A stretch of DNA of 64,000 bases from CAYXZQ01 sp963717515 (GTDB lineage Archaea > Nanobdellota > Nanobdellia > Woesearchaeales > DSVV01), in assembly GCA_963717515.1 (NCBI GenBank), contig OY970338.1, forward strand, positions 248,001-312,000. The letters are read 5' to 3'. Below are positions 33,359 to 41,782 of the stretch, piece after piece. The notes below the pieces were generated by a model. It was given only the letters and a program-made list of their open reading frames with translations, did not search any database and was not told where the DNA came from. The position numbers and the translations under genes are program-made. Each line of letters opens with the position of its first letter. Within the stretch, counting starts at the first letter, position 1.

Positions 33359-34656
33359 TGATGAATGAATTAAAGGATACAGACCCGGACATGCAGAGAT
33401 CACTTACAAGCGAGCTCAGGAGACAGCAGGATGGATTCGAGATGATCCCTTCTGAGAATTATGTCTCGCTTGCTGTCCTGCAGGCCCTGGGCTCAATAGG
33501 CACAAATAAGTATTCAGAAGGTATGGTGAACAGGAGATACTATGGCGGAAACCAGTTCATAGATGAGATTGAGCAGCTTGCCGTGGACAGGGCAAAGAAG
33601 CTCTTTGGGGTCGACCATGCCAATGTCCAGCCTTATTCAGGAAGCCCTGCGAACATGGCTGTGTATTTTGCGCTCCTCAAGCCTGGCGAGAAATCAATGG
33701 GCCTCTCCCTTCCATTCGGAGGCCACCTGACACACGGTTGGAAGATAAATTTCTCCTCAAGGTTCTACCAGTCTGTGCAATACCAGACCGGAAAGGATGG
33801 TATGCTTAATTATGATGATGTCGAGAAGCTTGTCAAGAAAGAGAAGCCGAAATTGCTCTGGTGCGGTGCAACAGCTTATCCCAGGCTCTATGATTACAAG
33901 AGGCTCGGAGAGATTGCCCATTCAGTCGATGGGTATTTCTGCGCGGACATCGCCCATGAGGCAGGGCTTATAGGAGCGAAGGTGATTCCAGGGCCGCAGG
34001 GCCATGCTGACGTCATAACAACGACGACCCATAAGACCCTTAGAGGGCCGAGGGGAGGGATGATACTCTGCAATGGTGAGCCCTCTGAACCGCTCAAGCC
34101 CCTCCCAAAGGACGCTGATCCGAGAAAAAACATCCCCACTCTAATAGACAGGGCAGTATTCCCAGGCCTGCAGGGAGGCCCCCACAACCATACCACAGCT
34201 GCCATAGGCGTCGCTCTCAAGGAGGCGCTCCAGCCGGATTTCAGGGATTATGCAGCACAGGTGATAAAGAATGCCAAAGCTCTTGCAGACGTACTGCTTG
34301 ACAATGGATTTAAGCTAATCTCCGGCGGAACTGACAATCATCTGATACTCATTGACATTACAGCCAAAGGGACGACTGGCCAGGAGGCTGAGACAAGGCT
34401 CAATGCAGCCAACATAACAGTCAACAAGAACACGATTCCATGGGACACGAGACCGCCATACAGCCCATCGGGAATCAGGGTCGGTACCCCGGCGCTCACT
34501 ACAAGGGGTTTCGGCGTATCCGAGATGAAGCAGGTCGGTACGCTGATAACAAAGGTCATCGACAACATAAACGACGATAACGCAATCAGCAGGGCAAAAC
34601 AGGAAGTAATCGAACTCTGCAGCCAGTTCCCCCTATATCCCAGGCTAGGCTACTAG
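33355..34656 (+). CDS. glyA: serine hydroxymethyltransferase
   Basis: 433 residues. PLP-binding Lys (about 226) in TTTTHKTLRGPRGGMILC, plus FPGLQGGPHNHTTAAI and GIRVGTPALTTRGF. It interconverts serine and glycine while loading one-carbon units on a pterin. The start ATG overlaps the stop of cbf5; three ATG codons stand in tandem so the exact one is uncertain. The convergent Lrp-type gene overlaps the 3' end by 12 nt. Confidence 0.97.
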   Translation: MMMNELKDTDPDMQRSLTSELRRQQDGFEMIPSENYVSLAVLQALGSIGTNKYSEGMVNRRYYGGNQFIDEIEQLAVDRAKKLFGVDHANVQPYSGSPANMAVYFALLKPGEKSMGLSLPFGGHLTHGWKINFSSRFYQSVQYQTGKDGMLNYDDVEKLVKKEKPKLLWCGATAYPRLYDYKRLGEIAHSVDGYFCADIAHEAGLIGAKVIPGPQGHADVITTTTHKTLRGPRGGMILCNGEPSEPLKPLPKDADPRKNIPTLIDRAVFPGLQGGPHNHTTAAIGVALKEALQPDFRDYAAQVIKNAKALADVLLDNGFKLISGGTDNHLILIDITAKGTTGQEAETRLNAANITVNKNTIPWDTRPPYSPSGIRVGTPALTTRGFGVSEMKQVGTLITKVIDNINDDNAISRAKQEVIELCSQFPLYPRLGY

Positions 34657-35106
34657 GCTGACTGTGTTCTCGTCGGAAAGGAAATCCTCTCTCTTGATGT
34701 CTTCGACTATGTAATAGACCTGTTTTGACTTTATCCTGAACTTCTCTTCAATATTTTCTATGAAATCCTCCATGTCCTTGATGTTCTTGAATATACCCTC
34801 GACCAGGTAATCATAGCCATTGTTTATCTTGTAGAGCGAGTTCACGTTGCAGTGATTCTCAAGATACTCTTTCATAGGCAGCTTGTCAGCCTTGCCTGCC
34901 TTGAATGTAATCGTGACCCTTGTGCTGAAGCCGAGTTTTGAGAAATCAATTATCGCTGTGTGTTTCTTGATGATTGTGTTCTCATGCTGCTTCAGCCTAT
35001 CAAAGATAGTCGATATAGGTATGTTTGTCTTCCTGCTTATACGCGTCAGGGTCTCCCTTGCATTGGCTCTGATGCTTGCTAGCAGCAGAAGGTCCTTTTC
35101 TTTCAT
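34645..35106 (-). CDS. Lrp/AsnC-type transcription regulator
   Basis: 153 residues from the ATG at 35106 with GGTGAT 3 nt before it. N-terminal winged HTH (MKEKDLLLLASIRANARETLTRISRKTNIPISTIFDRLKQHE), then an effector domain of the AsnC type (65-150). Unlike classical Lrp, the HTH is closer to the MarR/IclR-like arrangement common in DPANN. The ligand could be an amino acid, by family analogy. It faces glyA, suggesting but not proving control of it. Confidence 0.8.
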   Translation of the reverse strand: MKEKDLLLLASIRANARETLTRISRKTNIPISTIFDRLKQHENTIIKKHTAIIDFSKLGFSTRVTITFKAGKADKLPMKEYLENHCNVNSLYKINNGYDYLVEGIFKNIKDMEDFIENIEEKFRIKSKQVYYIVEDIKREDFLSDENTVSLVA

Positions 35107-35132
35107 CTTATCACCTCGATGGTTATTGGAAC

Positions 35133-35291
35133 ATGGCAATCATAGTTAATAGATATGATTTTTCCAGGAATTACAGCAGATTTTTCAAACTTAGTGGACA
35201 ATTTCCATTAGACATGAAAGAACCATATGAAATAAGGATTCTGCTGAAGGATTTTCAGGAAGCTGAGAATATTTCCATCATATGTTTTTAA
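35133..35291 (+). CDS. possible short protein, low confidence
   Basis: 52 residues starting in the promoter region of the Lrp-type gene, with a protein-like composition (RYDFSRNYSRFFKLSGQF, then PYEIRILLKDFQ). No ribosome site and no TATA box at the expected distance, so this may be a chance frame. Confidence 0.2.
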   Translation: MAIIVNRYDFSRNYSRFFKLSGQFPLDMKEPYEIRILLKDFQEAENISIICF

Positions 35292-35308
35292 AGAATTTAG
35301 GCATATTT

Positions 35309-35324
35309 AACCACTATATAGTTA
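35309..35324. promoter_or_regulatory. candidate TrmB operator, site 2
   Basis: AACCACTATATAGTTA, containing the palindrome ACTATATAGT, matches the trmB-upstream site (3991-4006) at 14 of 16 positions. It ends about 14 nt before the TATA box (AAATATTTAAATATA, about 35336-35350) of the GH15 gene. Confidence 0.45.
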
Positions 35325-35394
35325 CTAAAGTACCGAAATATTTAAATATAAGTTATGTTATAACCAATAAGTAACAAATAGTTGGGGTGTACCG

Positions 35395-36405
35395 ATGATT
35401 ATCAATAACATACTCAGGAATATTTCACTCAGAAAACTGAGGAAACTACAGTACAGGACAGGAGTTTTCGGAGCTGCAAGCCTGAAAGTTAACACAGGCT
35501 ATAACAAGGCCTGGATAAGGGACAATGTATACATGGCACTCGGCCTCTGGGAGGCAAAGGACAGGGAGAATGCAAAAAAGGCTCTCCAGGGCCTCTTTGA
35601 CGTCCTGCTCAAGCACGAGGTGAAGATAGACCAGGCAATAGAGAACAAGCCTGACGACAAGCAGAAATACATCCATGCAAGGTTCTGCCCCATGACTTAT
35701 GAAGAATATAACGAGGACTGGGGGAACAAGCAGAATGATGCAGTCGGTGCGTTCCTGTTCATGGCAGGAGACCTGTACAGGAAGGGAGTCATGATAATAA
35801 GGGATGAGAACGACCTGAGGATTGTCCAGAAGCTGGTATATTACCTGGAAAGCATAGAGTACTGGCAGGACCCTGACAACGGAGTCTGGGAAAATGAGGA
35901 AGAGATCCATGCATCAAGCATAGGAGCCTGCCTTGCAGGGCTTGTGGCTGTAAAGGGAATGGTCGATGTCCCTGAGAGGCTGGTCAGGCTTGGGAGGACC
36001 GCACTCGACAATATGCTGCCCAGTGAGTCATATTCAAAGCGGGTGGATCTCGCTCTGCTGACACTTATATATCCATATGCTATTGTAACTAACGAGCAGA
36101 AGGATGAGATACTACAGAATGTAGAGTCCATGCTTGTCAGGGACAGGGGTGTTGTAAGGTATTTCGGTGATTGGTATTACAACAATGGCATGGAGGCTGA
36201 GTGGGTCATGGGATTCCCCTGGCTTGCTGCCATCTACAAGAAGACAGGCAATATGGAGAAGCATAATCATTACATGAAAAAGACATACAGGTGCATGAAC
36301 TGGAAAGGGGACTTGCCCGAGCTGTATTATGGGGGGACTGACAGGTACAATGAGAACACTCCCCTCGGCTGGAACCACGCGATGCTCCTGTGCGCTATAT
36401 CATGA
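35395..36405 (+). CDS. GH15-like glucanase / phosphorylase-kinase-like alpha/alpha-barrel
   Basis: 336 residues. KAWIRDNVYMALGLWEA (W40, R42, D43), the acid region EEIHASSIGACLAGL, and NGMEAEWVMGFPWLAAIY plus NENTPLGWNHAML near the end correspond to substrate-binding and catalytic motifs of GH15 glucoamylases and their phosphorylase-kinase relatives. It lacks a secretion signal, so it acts inside the cell, probably on alpha-glucans or trehalose. Only the barrel domain is present; the usual N-terminal beta-sandwich is missing. GGGGTG precedes the ATG. Confidence 0.82.
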   Translation: MIINNILRNISLRKLRKLQYRTGVFGAASLKVNTGYNKAWIRDNVYMALGLWEAKDRENAKKALQGLFDVLLKHEVKIDQAIENKPDDKQKYIHARFCPMTYEEYNEDWGNKQNDAVGAFLFMAGDLYRKGVMIIRDENDLRIVQKLVYYLESIEYWQDPDNGVWENEEEIHASSIGACLAGLVAVKGMVDVPERLVRLGRTALDNMLPSESYSKRVDLALLTLIYPYAIVTNEQKDEILQNVESMLVRDRGVVRYFGDWYYNNGMEAEWVMGFPWLAAIYKKTGNMEKHNHYMKKTYRCMNWKGDLPELYYGGTDRYNENTPLGWNHAMLLCAIS

Positions 36406-36416
36406 CTCACGTTCAC

Positions 36417-36480
36417 AGGGATATGGAGCCACCTTCTCACCTCGGAGTCACCCCTCCTTTGCTCCATATTCCCTTTTTTT
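36417..36480. terminator. hairpin with T-run between convergent genes
   Basis: AGGGATATGGAGC (36417-36429) pairs with GCTCCATATTCCCT (36461-36474) through 13 bp with one bulge and a loop of 31 nt, followed by TTTTTTT. It lies 11 nt after the GH15 stop and just before the end of pcm; such stem-plus-T signals are uncommon in archaea. Confidence 0.6.
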
Positions 36481-37115
36481 CAAAAGCCGTATCTTCCTTT
36501 GAGAGGTACAAAGGAGAATTGGCCAAGACTCTGGACATCGAATTGATTTCTGGTTTTTTTTGATTTTATCATGTTCTGCACTACCTTTCCTACAGGTGCA
36601 ATGATTATCCCGCCGTCCATGAGCTGCTCTTTTAAAGGTGCAGGGATATCAGGGCATGCGCAGGTGACTATTATCCTGTCAAAGGGTGCTTCCTTCTCAT
36701 ATCCGAGCGAGCCGTCGCCTGAGATTACTTTCACTTCCAGGCCAGCCTTTTTCAGGTTATTTTCTGCCAGGTCTGCAAGCTCTGGGACATATTCAATTGC
36801 AATGACTTTACCATCGCCAACAATCTGCTTGATAAGGGCTGCATTCCATCCAGAGCCAGCCCCGATCTCAAGCACTGACAGTCCTTTATTCAGCTCAAGA
36901 GCCTCAAGCATGAATGCGACTGTGTAGGGCTGGGAGATAGTCTGGTCATGGCCTGTGGGAACAGGATGGTCGCCGTATGCGTGCCCTCTCAATTCTTCAG
37001 GCAGGAACATGTGCCTGGGAACCCTGCGCATAGCATCAAGCACAGCATCATCAGAGAAGCCATATGACCTGATTGTATCCAGCATGCCCTCAAGCTCTTG
37101 TGAATAATCATCCAT
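36480..37115 (-). CDS. pcm: protein-L-isoaspartate O-methyltransferase
   Basis: 211 residues. Substrate-binding TGHDQTISQPYTVAFMLE and SAM motif VLEIGAGSGWNAALI, then the ITVTCACPDIP motif. It methylates damaged L-isoaspartyl residues to start repair. The stop is close to the downstream T-rich terminator. The upstream intergenic gap is 32 nt to the channel-like gene on the same strand. Confidence 0.95.
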   Translation of the reverse strand: MDDYSQELEGMLDTIRSYGFSDDAVLDAMRRVPRHMFLPEELRGHAYGDHPVPTGHDQTISQPYTVAFMLEALELNKGLSVLEIGAGSGWNAALIKQIVGDGKVIAIEYVPELADLAENNLKKAGLEVKVISGDGSLGYEKEAPFDRIIVTCACPDIPAPLKEQLMDGGIIIAPVGKVVQNMIKSKKTRNQFDVQSLGQFSFVPLKGRYGF

Positions 37116-37147
37116 GGCCCGGAGTAATGCAACATGGATATAAAAAA

Positions 37148-37933
37148 TTAGCTGTTGAGCCCGATCCCGTAATTGTCCCTGGAAGAAGGAGAGGATGAGG
37201 ATATGTCTTCCAAGGCAGCCTTTGCAAGGCTCGCCCCTCCGAGAGCCTCAGGACAGACTATATGAATGGCTCCTGCATGGGTCAGTTTCTTTACTATCCT
37301 CTCATGGTTGGCCCTTGACGCAATCCGGACTTTGGGGTTCAGCTCCCTCGTAGTCAGCACCAGCAAGATATTATCTCCGTCATCACCGAGACATGCAAAG
37401 AGCCATGATGCATTTTTGACATTGGCCTTAGCAAACTCTTTTTCATCAAGGACATCGATGTTCAGGACCCTGTAACCCTTCTTCTTGAGCCTGCTGTACC
37501 TCAGATCATCTTTTTCAAGGATGATGTAAGGCTTTTGCGCATTTACAAGTTCATCTGCAACATGTTGCCCGACCCTTCCCCCTCCACATATTATGTAATG
37601 GCCCTTGAGCCTGCTTATTGCCTTCAACATCTTCACCTCCGAAAACAGGTTACGGAGCCTGCCCTCCATGATATACTCCAATATGACATACAACAGGTAA
37701 AACTGCAGTATGTAGCCTGTGATCGACAGGAATATCGAGACAAGCTTGTTGTCCAGGCGGCTGACATCCACATGTGTGACCAGCTCGATAGTCTGTATGA
37801 ATGACTCGCTGTATGAAAGGATGCTGCTGTGGAAAAATAATGTCCCTGTAAGAATGATTGCAACAAGGAGGAACAGAGCGATTGAGACTTTTTTTAGGAA
37901 CCTGTCCTCTGTAGGTATATTGAATTTTGGCAT
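37148..37933 (-). CDS. TrkA-N/RCK protein with two-helix channel-like N-terminus
   Basis: 261 residues. Two hydrophobic helices (15-33 and 62-88) flank a pore-loop-like segment, then an RCK Rossmann domain (GHYIICGGGRVGQHVA, GGGRVG at 117-122) to about 245. The overall layout is that of a K+ channel (MthK, Kch). However, the selectivity filter TVGYGD is replaced by LVTHVD (51-56), so it is unlikely to conduct K+ as in canonical channels. It may be a degenerate channel or a ligand-gated regulatory membrane protein. The C-terminal SSSPSSRDNYG tail is low complexity. Confidence 0.82.
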   Translation of the reverse strand: MPKFNIPTEDRFLKKVSIALFLLVAIILTGTLFFHSSILSYSESFIQTIELVTHVDVSRLDNKLVSIFLSITGYILQFYLLYVILEYIMEGRLRNLFSEVKMLKAISRLKGHYIICGGGRVGQHVADELVNAQKPYIILEKDDLRYSRLKKKGYRVLNIDVLDEKEFAKANVKNASWLFACLGDDGDNILLVLTTRELNPKVRIASRANHERIVKKLTHAGAIHIVCPEALGGASLAKAALEDISSSSPSSRDNYGIGLNS

Positions 37934-38042
37934 ATGCCAAGCCTTGGCCGGTAACTATATAAAGGTTTTTGTTAATTTGCAAGTGGGGGCTGGAAAACAG
38001 AATTCCAAAACCTTTAAATAACAAATAACATATTGAACATCC

Positions 38043-39683
38043 ATGCTGGAGGTACTGAATCTAAGGCAGATTAAGTCAGACGATGAATATGGCTCAGGTA
38101 TAAAGGCTGCCCGGTTAGGCGCCCTGTCCAGAGAGTTCAATGTGCCGCCTGGCTATGTAATAAAGCGCGAGGTATTCGACAGGTTCATCGAGGAGAACCA
38201 GCTGAAAGGGAAAATAAGGAACCTGGTCGCAACTGCCCGTGGTGTGGATGATGAGAGGCTTCAGGATGTTGCGAATGAATTACAGAAGCTTGTATTCTCC
38301 GGAAGACTTGATGACGAGACAAGTGAGAGCATCATCGAGGCATACTACAGCCTTAACATCAAGGAGGATGCTCCCCTGCAGGAGCTTGTGGATTCCAACA
38401 ATGACCCTATCGCCGTTGTCAGGTCAAGCCCGGTACGTCCGACAGGCAACAAGACAAACATCAGCATCCTTCATGTCCAGGGCAAAGAGAAGCTGCTCAA
38501 ATCCATAATCGCATGCTATTCCTCAGCATTCACAGCAGAGGCTGTCAGGAACAGGCTCAAATCAGGACAGGCAGACTATGGCATGGCTGTCATAATCCAG
38601 AAGATGATAATGCCCCAGGTGTCTGGAAAGATATGGGCTGAGGACGGCGTCTTCTTCATCAATTCATGCTTCGGGCTGTCTGATGAGTCTACTGAATTCG
38701 ACAGGTTTGCAATATCTCAGGAATTAGAGATAATGACAGCGACAGCAGCAAGACAGAAAGAGGCATACATGGAAGACCCAAAGACCGGGAAGCTCGCAAA
38801 GATTGAGCTAACAGACATAAAAGCCCAGAGCAGGAAGCTTAGCGAGAAGCAGGTACTTGCGCTGGCGAGGCTATATAAGAAGTCAGGCCTGGAAGGGAAG
38901 GCAATCGAGTATTTAGTCGACAAGGAAAACTATTATTTTGTGCAGGTGTTGGACATGGAAAAAAAACCAATGGAAAATAAGGATTCATCAATGGGCACAA
39001 GCCCACAAGAGCCAGAAAAGGTTATCGTCAGGACGGAACAAAAGCAGGATGATGTTGTGAAGGCTGAAGAGGCAAAGGAGAACACCCTCTTCTCTCTGTT
39101 CAAGGCAAACAGGGGGGGTAAGCTTCCGGACATACCTACTACCCCACAGCCAGATGCAAAGCCAAAACCAGAACCAGCAGTCCAGGCAGAGCCCCCTAAG
39201 ACAAAGATAGTCGAAGAAGAGAGCCCTGCAGAAGATGTCACTGCCTATGAAGAGGAAGAGGAGCAGGCTGAAAGTCAGGAAGAGGAAGATCATGATACAG
39301 AAAAAGAGCCTGTTGGGAGCGATGACCTAATTTCGCTGAGCAAGGAAGAGGAAGTGGATGAAGAAGAGGATATCCATCCCCTGACAAAGGAAGAATGGTT
39401 CGATACACTGAGGATGGAGCATACCAAGATGCTGATTAGCTATGACCTGGTCATCCTGAATGCCCTCAAGAGCAGGTATTTCAGATATTTCAAGGAAGAG
39501 GCGCCGAACTTCGAAGAGATGATAGACAAGCTCAATAGCAAGATAAAGGTCCCTTATGTCTCAGAGATTAAGAAGATAAGAAGGCTTAGAAACGACTTTC
39601 TCCAGAGCCACAAGCCGATATCAATGGAAGAGCTCAAGGAATCCTATGAGGCGACTGTGCTTTTCCTGAGGGAATTTTCCTAA
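38043..39683 (+). CDS. PEP-synthase-like ATP-grasp domain protein with acidic linker
   Basis: 546 residues. Residues 20-300 align with the PEP/pyruvate-binding (ATP-grasp) domain of PEP synthase: VPPGYVIKREVF, PIAVVRSSPV, MAVIIQKMIMPQVSGKIW, KAIEYLVDKENYYFVQVLDM. The phosphohistidine and PEP-utilising domains that normally follow are absent. Instead there is an acidic, proline-rich linker (about 310-445) and a helical C-terminus (about 455-546). Standard PEP synthesis is therefore not possible alone; it may phosphorylate a partner protein or be regulatory. Leaderless-type promoter (TTTAAATAAC, about 38013-38022). Confidence 0.72.
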   Translation: MLEVLNLRQIKSDDEYGSGIKAARLGALSREFNVPPGYVIKREVFDRFIEENQLKGKIRNLVATARGVDDERLQDVANELQKLVFSGRLDDETSESIIEAYYSLNIKEDAPLQELVDSNNDPIAVVRSSPVRPTGNKTNISILHVQGKEKLLKSIIACYSSAFTAEAVRNRLKSGQADYGMAVIIQKMIMPQVSGKIWAEDGVFFINSCFGLSDESTEFDRFAISQELEIMTATAARQKEAYMEDPKTGKLAKIELTDIKAQSRKLSEKQVLALARLYKKSGLEGKAIEYLVDKENYYFVQVLDMEKKPMENKDSSMGTSPQEPEKVIVRTEQKQDDVVKAEEAKENTLFSLFKANRGGKLPDIPTTPQPDAKPKPEPAVQAEPPKTKIVEEESPAEDVTAYEEEEEQAESQEEEDHDTEKEPVGSDDLISLSKEEEVDEEEDIHPLTKEEWFDTLRMEHTKMLISYDLVILNALKSRYFRYFKEEAPNFEEMIDKLNSKIKVPYVSEIKKIRRLRNDFLQSHKPISMEELKESYEATVLFLREFS

Positions 39684-39698
39684 GAATATTGGACCTGC

Positions 39699-40643
39699 TC
39701 AAGACTGATTTCCGATGACTGTTATTTTTTTTGTCATCCCCTTATGGACATAGTGAGAGAATTCTTCCACTTGTTTTAGCCCTGCTTTGCTGACTAGCAA
39801 TGCATGATCAGCAGACCCGGGAAAGATGACCACTGCTCTCCTGATACCTGCCCTTTTGATGCATGCCAAAAAACCGCTATACAGGCCTTTCTTGATGTCC
39901 CTCGTGTTCCTGCCGTAAGGGAGGTCTGTCACGATATATCTGTACCTTGAACTGAGGCTGAGTGCGTCTTTTCTGAACAGCCCATATTTTTGGATATTGT
40001 ACCTATCCAGGTTCTTTTCTGATGCCATTATCATCTTCTTGTCGATGTCAAAGCCTACTGCCCTGAATCCCATAAGCCCTGCTTCTATCAAAATCCCTCC
40101 AGTCCCGCAGAAAGGGTCGAGGACAGTTCCATGGCCGATTCCCAGAAGGTTCACGCATGCCCTTGCAAGCTTCGGAGGAAGGGACGAGGGATGAAGCACC
40201 GGGCGGAGGTGAGGAGCCCTTTCCAGGTAATCCTTGTCATTTTCCCAGAGCAGCTTTCCAAGATACATTGAATCTCCTGATTCAAGATAAACCAGCTTAG
40301 AATTAGGATTTTTCAGGTCTACTCTGGGGCTCTTTTGGCTGTTCCAGACAATGTCAGCTACAATCTTCTCAGGTACAGCTGACTTTCCAAGCTTCCTGAC
40401 AGAATAAGTCCCTTTTATCTTCCTGCTGAGCCCTGCTGCTTTTATATCATCAAAAAAAGCTTTTTTCGATGAAATGATGAATATATCTACAACATGCGTG
40501 GTATAGGCAAGCCTCTGAAAATCCCTCCTGCTGTCTGTGATGATGAGGGCTCCTTGAAACCTGCAGGAAGCTCCTCCAAGAACAGCTCCGGCCTCTGCCC
40601 TGGCAAGCTCAAGATTATCCTTTGACAAGACGAGCAGTTTCAT
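39699..40643 (-). CDS. trmG10: tRNA (guanine-10-N2)-methyltransferase Trm-G10
   Basis: 314 residues. An N-terminal THUMP-type RNA-binding region (to about 150) precedes a methylase domain with VLDPFCGTGGILIEAGLMGFRAVGFDID and TDLPYGRNT (the D/N-P-P-Y-type catalytic motif). It methylates G10 in the D-stem of tRNA. Length is similar to archaeal homologues (about 330). It converges on the PEP-synthase-like gene. Confidence 0.88.
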   Translation of the reverse strand: MKLLVLSKDNLELARAEAGAVLGGASCRFQGALIITDSRRDFQRLAYTTHVVDIFIISSKKAFFDDIKAAGLSRKIKGTYSVRKLGKSAVPEKIVADIVWNSQKSPRVDLKNPNSKLVYLESGDSMYLGKLLWENDKDYLERAPHLRPVLHPSSLPPKLARACVNLLGIGHGTVLDPFCGTGGILIEAGLMGFRAVGFDIDKKMIMASEKNLDRYNIQKYGLFRKDALSLSSRYRYIVTDLPYGRNTRDIKKGLYSGFLACIKRAGIRRAVVIFPGSADHALLVSKAGLKQVEEFSHYVHKGMTKKITVIGNQS

Positions 40644-40734
40644 GATACAGCAATGTCAGGGGGATATTTATATGTTTAGCGGAATGGATAATCAGATTGA
40701 GTGGAAAAATATTTAAACCTATTCCTTCTGAAAA

Positions 40735-41082
40735 ATGACCATGAAGAGGGGCAGGCCAGTCAAGTCTGAAATCAGGCAGAATATCATTGACATCCTAAAC
40801 TATCTCAAGAAAGGCTATGGGTACGAGATATTCAGGGTATACACATCAGTGTTCCCGAAATGCACAATCGAGGTGATCTATTATCACCTGAAGAAGGGAG
40901 TGAAGCTTGAGGAGTTCAGGGTGGATACTGTGAAACAGGAGAAAGGGGAATTCTCATGGGGACCTATTGCAGAGAAGATATACTATGTCCTTGGGCCGAA
41001 TGCAGTGCCAAGGAAGAACAGGAGGGTGGAGAACCATATCAGAAAGCAGAAGGGCAGGAAAGGGAAAAAACCTGGTAATTGA
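40735..41082 (+). CDS. basic winged-helix protein, unknown
   Basis: 115 residues. GRPVKSEIRQNIIDILNYLKKGYGYEIFRVYTSVFPKCTIEVIYYHLKKG is a winged-helix-like module; the protein ends in a strongly basic tail. It looks like a DNA- or RNA-binding protein. A TATA box (ATATTTAAACC, 40709-40719) supports a leaderless start; the following membrane-protein gene begins 1 nt after the stop. Confidence 0.7.
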   Translation: MTMKRGRPVKSEIRQNIIDILNYLKKGYGYEIFRVYTSVFPKCTIEVIYYHLKKGVKLEEFRVDTVKQEKGEFSWGPIAEKIYYVLGPNAVPRKNRRVENHIRKQKGRKGKKPGN

Positions 41083-41083
41083 G

Positions 41084-41782
41084 ATGCTCAGGCGTACCAG
41101 GGACTCTCTGGAAAGACCGAAAAGATTTTTCACCGGGATAAGGACAGAGAAGGGGCTCCGGAATCCCTTCCTTTTCCTGCTGATAGTGCTTTCAATAACA
41201 TTCATATTCCTCACTTACCAGCATATCCAGCTCTTCAATGCCATCATGGCAGGGATGAACAGATTTTACGCATATCTTGGCCTGGATATCATATTTCCGA
41301 CCATTGATATCACCCCGACGACATATGCAGTGGCATATCTTATTCTCATCGTCTCATATATTCTCATAACTTTCCTCTGGTATGACATAACCCATCTCTG
41401 CGTAAGGATCATGGGGGGAAAGGAGGGCTATGACCAGACATATAAGGCAATGACATATTCGCTGTCTGCTGATTATCTCGCCCTACCAGCATTCATAATA
41501 ACTTTCTTAACACTGACGATGACGATAATCAAGAGAAACACAATCGTGATAATTATCCTCATCATCTCAGCAATCCTCTATATTGCGCCCTCGTTCTACA
41601 GGCTGTATCTGAGGCTGGTCGGGCTTGAGAAGCTGCAGAAGATAAGCAAGCTGAGGGCATTTATTGCAACGTATATCCTTGCCTATGTCTTTGTGTTCAT
41701 TGCAATACTTGCGATAGATATCATCATTATCGGAATCTTTTATGCTGTCTACCTTGCTTTCGGAGTCCCACTGCCTTTTTGA
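41084..41782 (+). CDS. Yip1-family multi-spanning membrane protein
   Basis: 232 residues with five hydrophobic helices (about 30-50, 75-105, 120-145, 150-170, 195-225) in the Yip1-domain pattern. Start at 41084 is set by the preceding gene, which stops at 41082, and by the hydrophilic residues before helix 1; the longer frame to 40967 is a shadow. Function unknown. Its 3' end overlaps the convergent trmJ gene by 56 nt. Confidence 0.7.
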   Translation: MLRRTRDSLERPKRFFTGIRTEKGLRNPFLFLLIVLSITFIFLTYQHIQLFNAIMAGMNRFYAYLGLDIIFPTIDITPTTYAVAYLILIVSYILITFLWYDITHLCVRIMGGKEGYDQTYKAMTYSLSADYLALPAFIITFLTLTMTIIKRNTIVIIILIISAILYIAPSFYRLYLRLVGLEKLQKISKLRAFIATYILAYVFVFIAILAIDIIIIGIFYAVYLAFGVPLPF

